44,574 nucleotides of DNA from contig JAMPDA010000015.1 of the NCBI GenBank assembly GCA_023665905.1, positions 1 to 44,574 on the forward strand, in the 5' to 3' direction. Source of the stretch: Roseburia sp. Its GTDB lineage: Bacteria; Bacillota; Clostridia; Christensenellales; Pumilibacteraceae. The notes beneath the pieces are model-generated. The model searched no databases. It worked only from the letters and a program-made list of their open reading frames with translations, and was not told the origin of the DNA. The position numbers and the translations under genes were made by a program. This document shows, one piece after another, positions 43,701-44,574 of the stretch; positions within the stretch are counted from its first letter, which is position 1, and every line of letters begins with the position of its first letter.

Positions 43701-44179
43701 GCGCAAAGTCCGGCACGACAAAATCGGGCACGGGCGCTAAGCGCGGCAGAAAGCCCGGGCGCAAGCGCAATGCCGACAGCGCGGCTACGACCACCGCAAC
43801 GGTGACCGAACCCGTCGCTCCGCCGCAGGACTTAGAGGACAAGATCGGCGCCGAAGTGAGCCGCCTCGAAGCTGTGGATAACGGCGAAATGGGTCTGGAC
43901 CCCAATGCTCCTACAACGAGCGACGCTATGGAAGTTGCGGATAAGCTCGCAAAGCAAGTCGCAAACAAGCTTATAATGGAGCAGCTTGTGGAACAGCTCA
44001 GTGACGGCGGCGTAAGCGACGAGCGCGTCGAAGAGATACTCAAAGACATTCTGCCGCAGGAGTTTAAGACGATTGCGGAAACCGAGGAGTCCGATAAAGT
44101 ACGTCGGCTCGCAAACCAGCTCGTTCTCAACAAGCTCCGTTCGCGACTCAGCGGCAAAAACGGCGACGGCGAGAACTGA
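37727..44179 (+). CDS. Giant cytoplasmic repeat protein with acidic N-terminus and basic patch (gpC)
   Basis: 2150 aa, no signal peptide, no membrane helix, no recognised enzyme motif. Residues 1-65 are Asp/Glu/Tyr-rich. From about 71 onward the protein is almost wholly helical and acidic, with a recurring unit of the type [NI]-x-[IV]-L-[DN]-E-[IL]-x-x-L-[RK]-[DE]-x-[VI]. Examples are KVLDELAELKRGL, NLVLNEIVSLRDEV, NLILDEIAGLREQV and IILDEISRLRDEV. Another unit repeats as DNTYAILDSLAMMPQSEDL and variants near 900-1000. Near 1978-2015 is a basic Lys/Gly/Ser/Thr-rich segment with KRGRKPGRKR, and the last 100 residues are helical. Start ATG has GAGG upstream. It sits 163 bases after gpB and ends at a terminator. 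The function is unknown; a scaffold or filament is a guess. Confidence 0.85.
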   Translation: MEEQDKTTFALDDGQDEIVEEEFVDRDEEYDEDDDEEYDDEEYDDEGDEEYDDEEYDDGYNDDYYDDRLNKVLDELAELKRGLATSTALQQPMPPQYVYQPSAPPAGSEVVMYNEISRLRDELAKNQSSLEMQKELTRIKEDMARDQKFTESQYNAELKRLQDKIDDLLKNASNPQGELPPANNEPARLEGGKSSLDFDKLISLNEAILRISKEGDARIVNEIGQIKKQLEEFPSADELSRAVSAVKKAAGNTDSLGTDALNKLSGDIEALRAVIGQSGVTSSGPVTIVKNGASDSTVNELLRQLYDIKNSLGNPSSASVKRTQTILDLIGDYKKASFDVHSQNTPFKDKLVSVFDFSKKLSECEESDAADLIDSANELIGELASTPLTRSAFADLAAFCQERDIGSVTTAMRDSAERYFGVCEKAVNADIGEIADYLPDLVAEKNVLQNNRCEGENEEDVAQLKEALNADPKDEGAIKASVAKLAALTVASVIDLPYVEAPKSYKPSKSIGDDSVFSKLAELKTALLDANSAATAADQEEAAGESALLQEVLLSIDDLSAKLQASTDTNSLSEALEELRNNYLNISTQLVDISEKIAQPQQQDDTTAAAGVSDEEKQAALDDLRYIRGKLEEHDAFIAQIEELRNDVLNIGSSIDMTAQFDALIGEMTAQLDKLYEDFSKVLIDSETNIINRINELPSAADAVEQAKTDILAETQAIKDTLFTVSDYVTSSALGEAIEQLRADLNAFTEQNAANVDAASLDRQRLLDDVAFLREQAELAIADAEQDAEADTYAAEADAEAEQDSQKLFEYLDDISARVAALTAVPEDVTAIKENVNTVLDAFAPITEQLNAIIDRLDAASAQSFTADETAAGADVQAAAVSDEELTEIKDGLNTLLDTLPLFPQADDLITARDNTYAILDSLAMMPQSEDLVVTRDNVIATLDAVNALTEIINSALDDGQLGGNTADSAVAEDVAAIREDISALVAALPEALAEDVAVLRDNTNTVLDSLATIAQSQEDVKFIRQKLEEPQDDDLSNIMQDIGLVLDKLEAYEQQSANDKQEIIDAVSGIREEIHISELDETISAAGIDDETRETLVTEIADIRERLANIEGVTNSINEVNGAALDGITAQLADLQAALENAGAVDTQEDGADDAVLRTLDEINEKLAALTETGASGNSAASVENLQNVVDELSVMLEKMDADRDYDTVEEILSLREDVKAARIVDQNDVSGELESIKNELAAISSGNILDEIRALRDDIAGFTPSGDGTSAPTDGELNLVLNEIVSLRDEVFALKDEVLNATAVPETESEDIVAEDASNDDINTILDEITALRADQSILTGNIDELRDMISRRTTLAAESDGETDPAAAASNELNVVLDEIINLKNDIDKIEETIGGDKLDTINAQVDEIRALIDEMRAGEAEPEAEQAEGVEATADLGAIAEQIENINATLNDIRLNQEAGGAPVSDEGLGATLTERFDALHGEIEDIKSTIAEIAAPQDFSQEIAELRAELDAVRAENEQLKQQSSDAVAEQLAELRDAIRDMALASAPVQTADGDTSYAALIDEIRELRAQVAQSQAPAASALDEDTVAALRDILAERSDIGGGELAEIRDEIAQLRSLTTIAAESGGAAEVAAIRDEIAELKELIASPDSLYGVAEDVTAIKADVQSLKDEPDLGIMNEILALRDEFQSLREQIEDVKRIAEQTDKDSDDSILGEVQSLRDQLFAISMANVNDSASGESNYESYNNLILDEIAGLREQVEAAGSSEDISGINDELAQLKATLEKREELYDILAERVDRLNNDATNNKILDELATMRTEIANQRDADLTTLNFMSEMAHLLERQNQYLTQNAGSKISDEIESLKAEIASSDAVAEEVAKLREVMTQSGNASDNESILNELAELREELSREKPSRQNEIILDEISRLRDEVTALAEREPRRDLGDAELSDSITDLKEHLNEIAGIVEPEKKPQQRKTGTRSTAKSGTGAKSGTTKSGTGAKRGRKPGRKRNADSAATTTATVTEPVAPPQDLEDKIGAEVSRLEAVDNGEMGLDPNAPTTSDAMEVADKLAKQVANKLIMEQLVEQLSDGGVSDERVEEILKDILPQEFKTIAETEESDKVRRLANQLVLNKLRSRLSGKNGDGEN
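37829..37906 (+). repeat. Two 39-bp repeats in the acidic tract of gpC
   Basis: GACGAAGAATACGACGACGA and the bases after it occur at 37829 and again at 37868, coding for DEEYDDEEYDDEG-type 13-residue units. The tyrosine-acid pattern continues to about residue 65. Confidence 0.7.
43660..43770 (+). other. Region of gpC encoding a basic, possibly nucleic-acid-binding patch
   Basis: It codes for repeated KSGTGAK/KSGT units followed by KRGRKPGRKR. Such Lys/Gly/Ser-rich segments with RGRK-type cores resemble histone H1-like and AT-hook tails, which bind DNA non-specifically. A canonical AT-hook would have RGRP, so this is only similar. The rest of gpC is acidic, which makes the patch stand out. 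Confidence 0.5.
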
Positions 44180-44197
44180 TAAATAATCAAACAACAT

Positions 44198-44228
44198 AAA
44201 GAACCTCGATAGATCGGGGTTCTTTTTT
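44198..44228 (+). terminator. Intrinsic terminator after gpC
   Basis: AAAGAACCTCG (44198-44208) pairs with CGGGGTTCTTT (44215-44225), with one G:U pair, and is followed by further T. It closes the giant-gene locus 18 bases after the gpC stop. Confidence 0.85.
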
Positions 44229-44574
44229 GTCATGTGTGAAAGTATTATGCCGTACTTACTGAAATTCAATCGACAGACTGTAAATATTACAAGACCGACG
44301 TATTGTATACAAAAGGCATATTGCGTTAATTCGGTTTATACAGTCGCCAAAAATCGAGCTGTTCAAAGTTTGGCTGTCCGTCGTTGTATTTTAACCGTGT
44401 AGTGCAATGCACGAAAAATATATATATGCGCAAGATATCGAATGTGACATACATATCGTAAATATCGTGCGCACGGGGTGGCGACCTCAGTTGAACACGC
44501 CCTAAGTGGCTCTTTTGTACTTTGTCGGCGTTAAGCTCGCTCGACGTAGCGCCGAGGCTACGACATCGCTCGCT
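44229..44574. other. Non-coding region at the window end
   Basis: No coding frame of note in 346 bases. The first 230 bases are AT-rich, with short repeats such as ATATCG around 44447-44466. From 44467 the sequence changes to GC-richer text starting GTGCGC, with stem-like pieces around 44475-44501, and a hairpin at 44545-44562 (CGTAGC with GCTACG). That may be the edge of a structured RNA, an intron or a dispersed repeat, but the window ends before it can be judged. Confidence 0.6.
44545..44562. repeat. Hairpin flanked by GCTCGCTCG-type sequence
   Basis: CGTAGC (44545-44550), loop of six, GCTACG (44557-44562). The flanks carry GCTCGCTCGA before and TCGCTCGCT after, a pattern often seen in dispersed palindromic repeats. 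Only one copy is in the window. Confidence 0.5.

Noticed and set aside
1..44574. CRISPR array, insertion sequence or prophage
   Set aside because: No regularly spaced short repeats, transposase, integrase or phage structural gene was recognised. The internal repeats are all inside coding sequence of the giant genes.

Overview
The window reads as a chromosomal segment of a Bacillota (Clostridia-like) bacterium. The evidence is a division/cell-wall (dcw) cluster of Firmicute order that begins with mraZ, a SpoVD-type penicillin-binding protein with one PASTA domain, YsxC, Lon, and many sigma-A promoters with 17-base spacers. Codon use favours AUA isoleucine together with fairly GC-rich third positions, as often seen in uncultured gut Clostridia; a Christensenellales-like origin is a guess. 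MurE carries a DNPR motif, so the peptidoglycan is probably of the meso-diaminopimelate type. No insertion sequence, phage gene or CRISPR array is visible.

Layout. 1-380: tRNA-Ala(GGC) on the minus strand with its own promoter and terminator, divergent from the first coding gene. 379-4831: a flavin split-barrel protein, an RlmD-type rRNA methyltransferase, a TIM-barrel isomerase-like protein, a Nudix hydrolase and an NAD-type malic enzyme, closed by an intrinsic terminator. 4904-10955: a lipid kinase, a HAD phosphatase, lon-engB, an unrecognised cysteine-rich protein and a metallophosphoesterase. 11041-12231 (minus): threonine ammonia-lyase. 12453-21873: the dcw cluster mraZ-rsmH-ftsL-spoVD-murE-mraY-murD-ftsW, which has no murF and has a strong terminator after ftsL. 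21941-23990: two overlapping multi-pass membrane protein genes. 24102-26345 (minus): serC-serA. 26554-44228: a three-gene locus, about 17.6 kb, that fills the last 40% of the window. 44229-44574: non-coding sequence with a hairpin and possibly the edge of another element.

The best candidate for an undescribed system is the three-gene locus, called gpA-gpB-gpC here for reference only. gpA (1913 aa) has a signal peptide, an extracellular RCC1-like beta-propeller region, beta-rich domains, one transmembrane helix and a short cytoplasmic tail. gpB (1712 aa) has a signal peptide, a beta-rich ectodomain, one transmembrane helix and a cytoplasmic region of about 1000 residues that is mostly coiled coil and ends in a basic Arg/Pro/Ala/Ser-rich tail. 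gpC (2150 aa) has no signal peptide or membrane helix; it begins with a very acidic tract, continues as a long helical protein built from a recurring LDEIxxLR-type motif, and carries a basic KRGRKPGRKR patch near its C-terminus. The simplest reading is a trans-envelope scaffold in which a surface propeller is tied through the membrane to a cytoplasmic filament, perhaps with nucleic-acid contacts. That function is inference from architecture only.

A second theme is gene expression. Several genes have the -10 box only 6-10 bases before the start codon and no Shine-Dalgarno sequence, so their mRNAs should be leaderless or nearly so. These are the flavin protein, lon, the metallophosphoesterase, ilvA, murD and the first membrane gene, plus a five-codon micro-ORF ahead of gpA. 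Other genes in the window have ordinary leaders with clear ribosome binding sites, so both modes appear to coexist.
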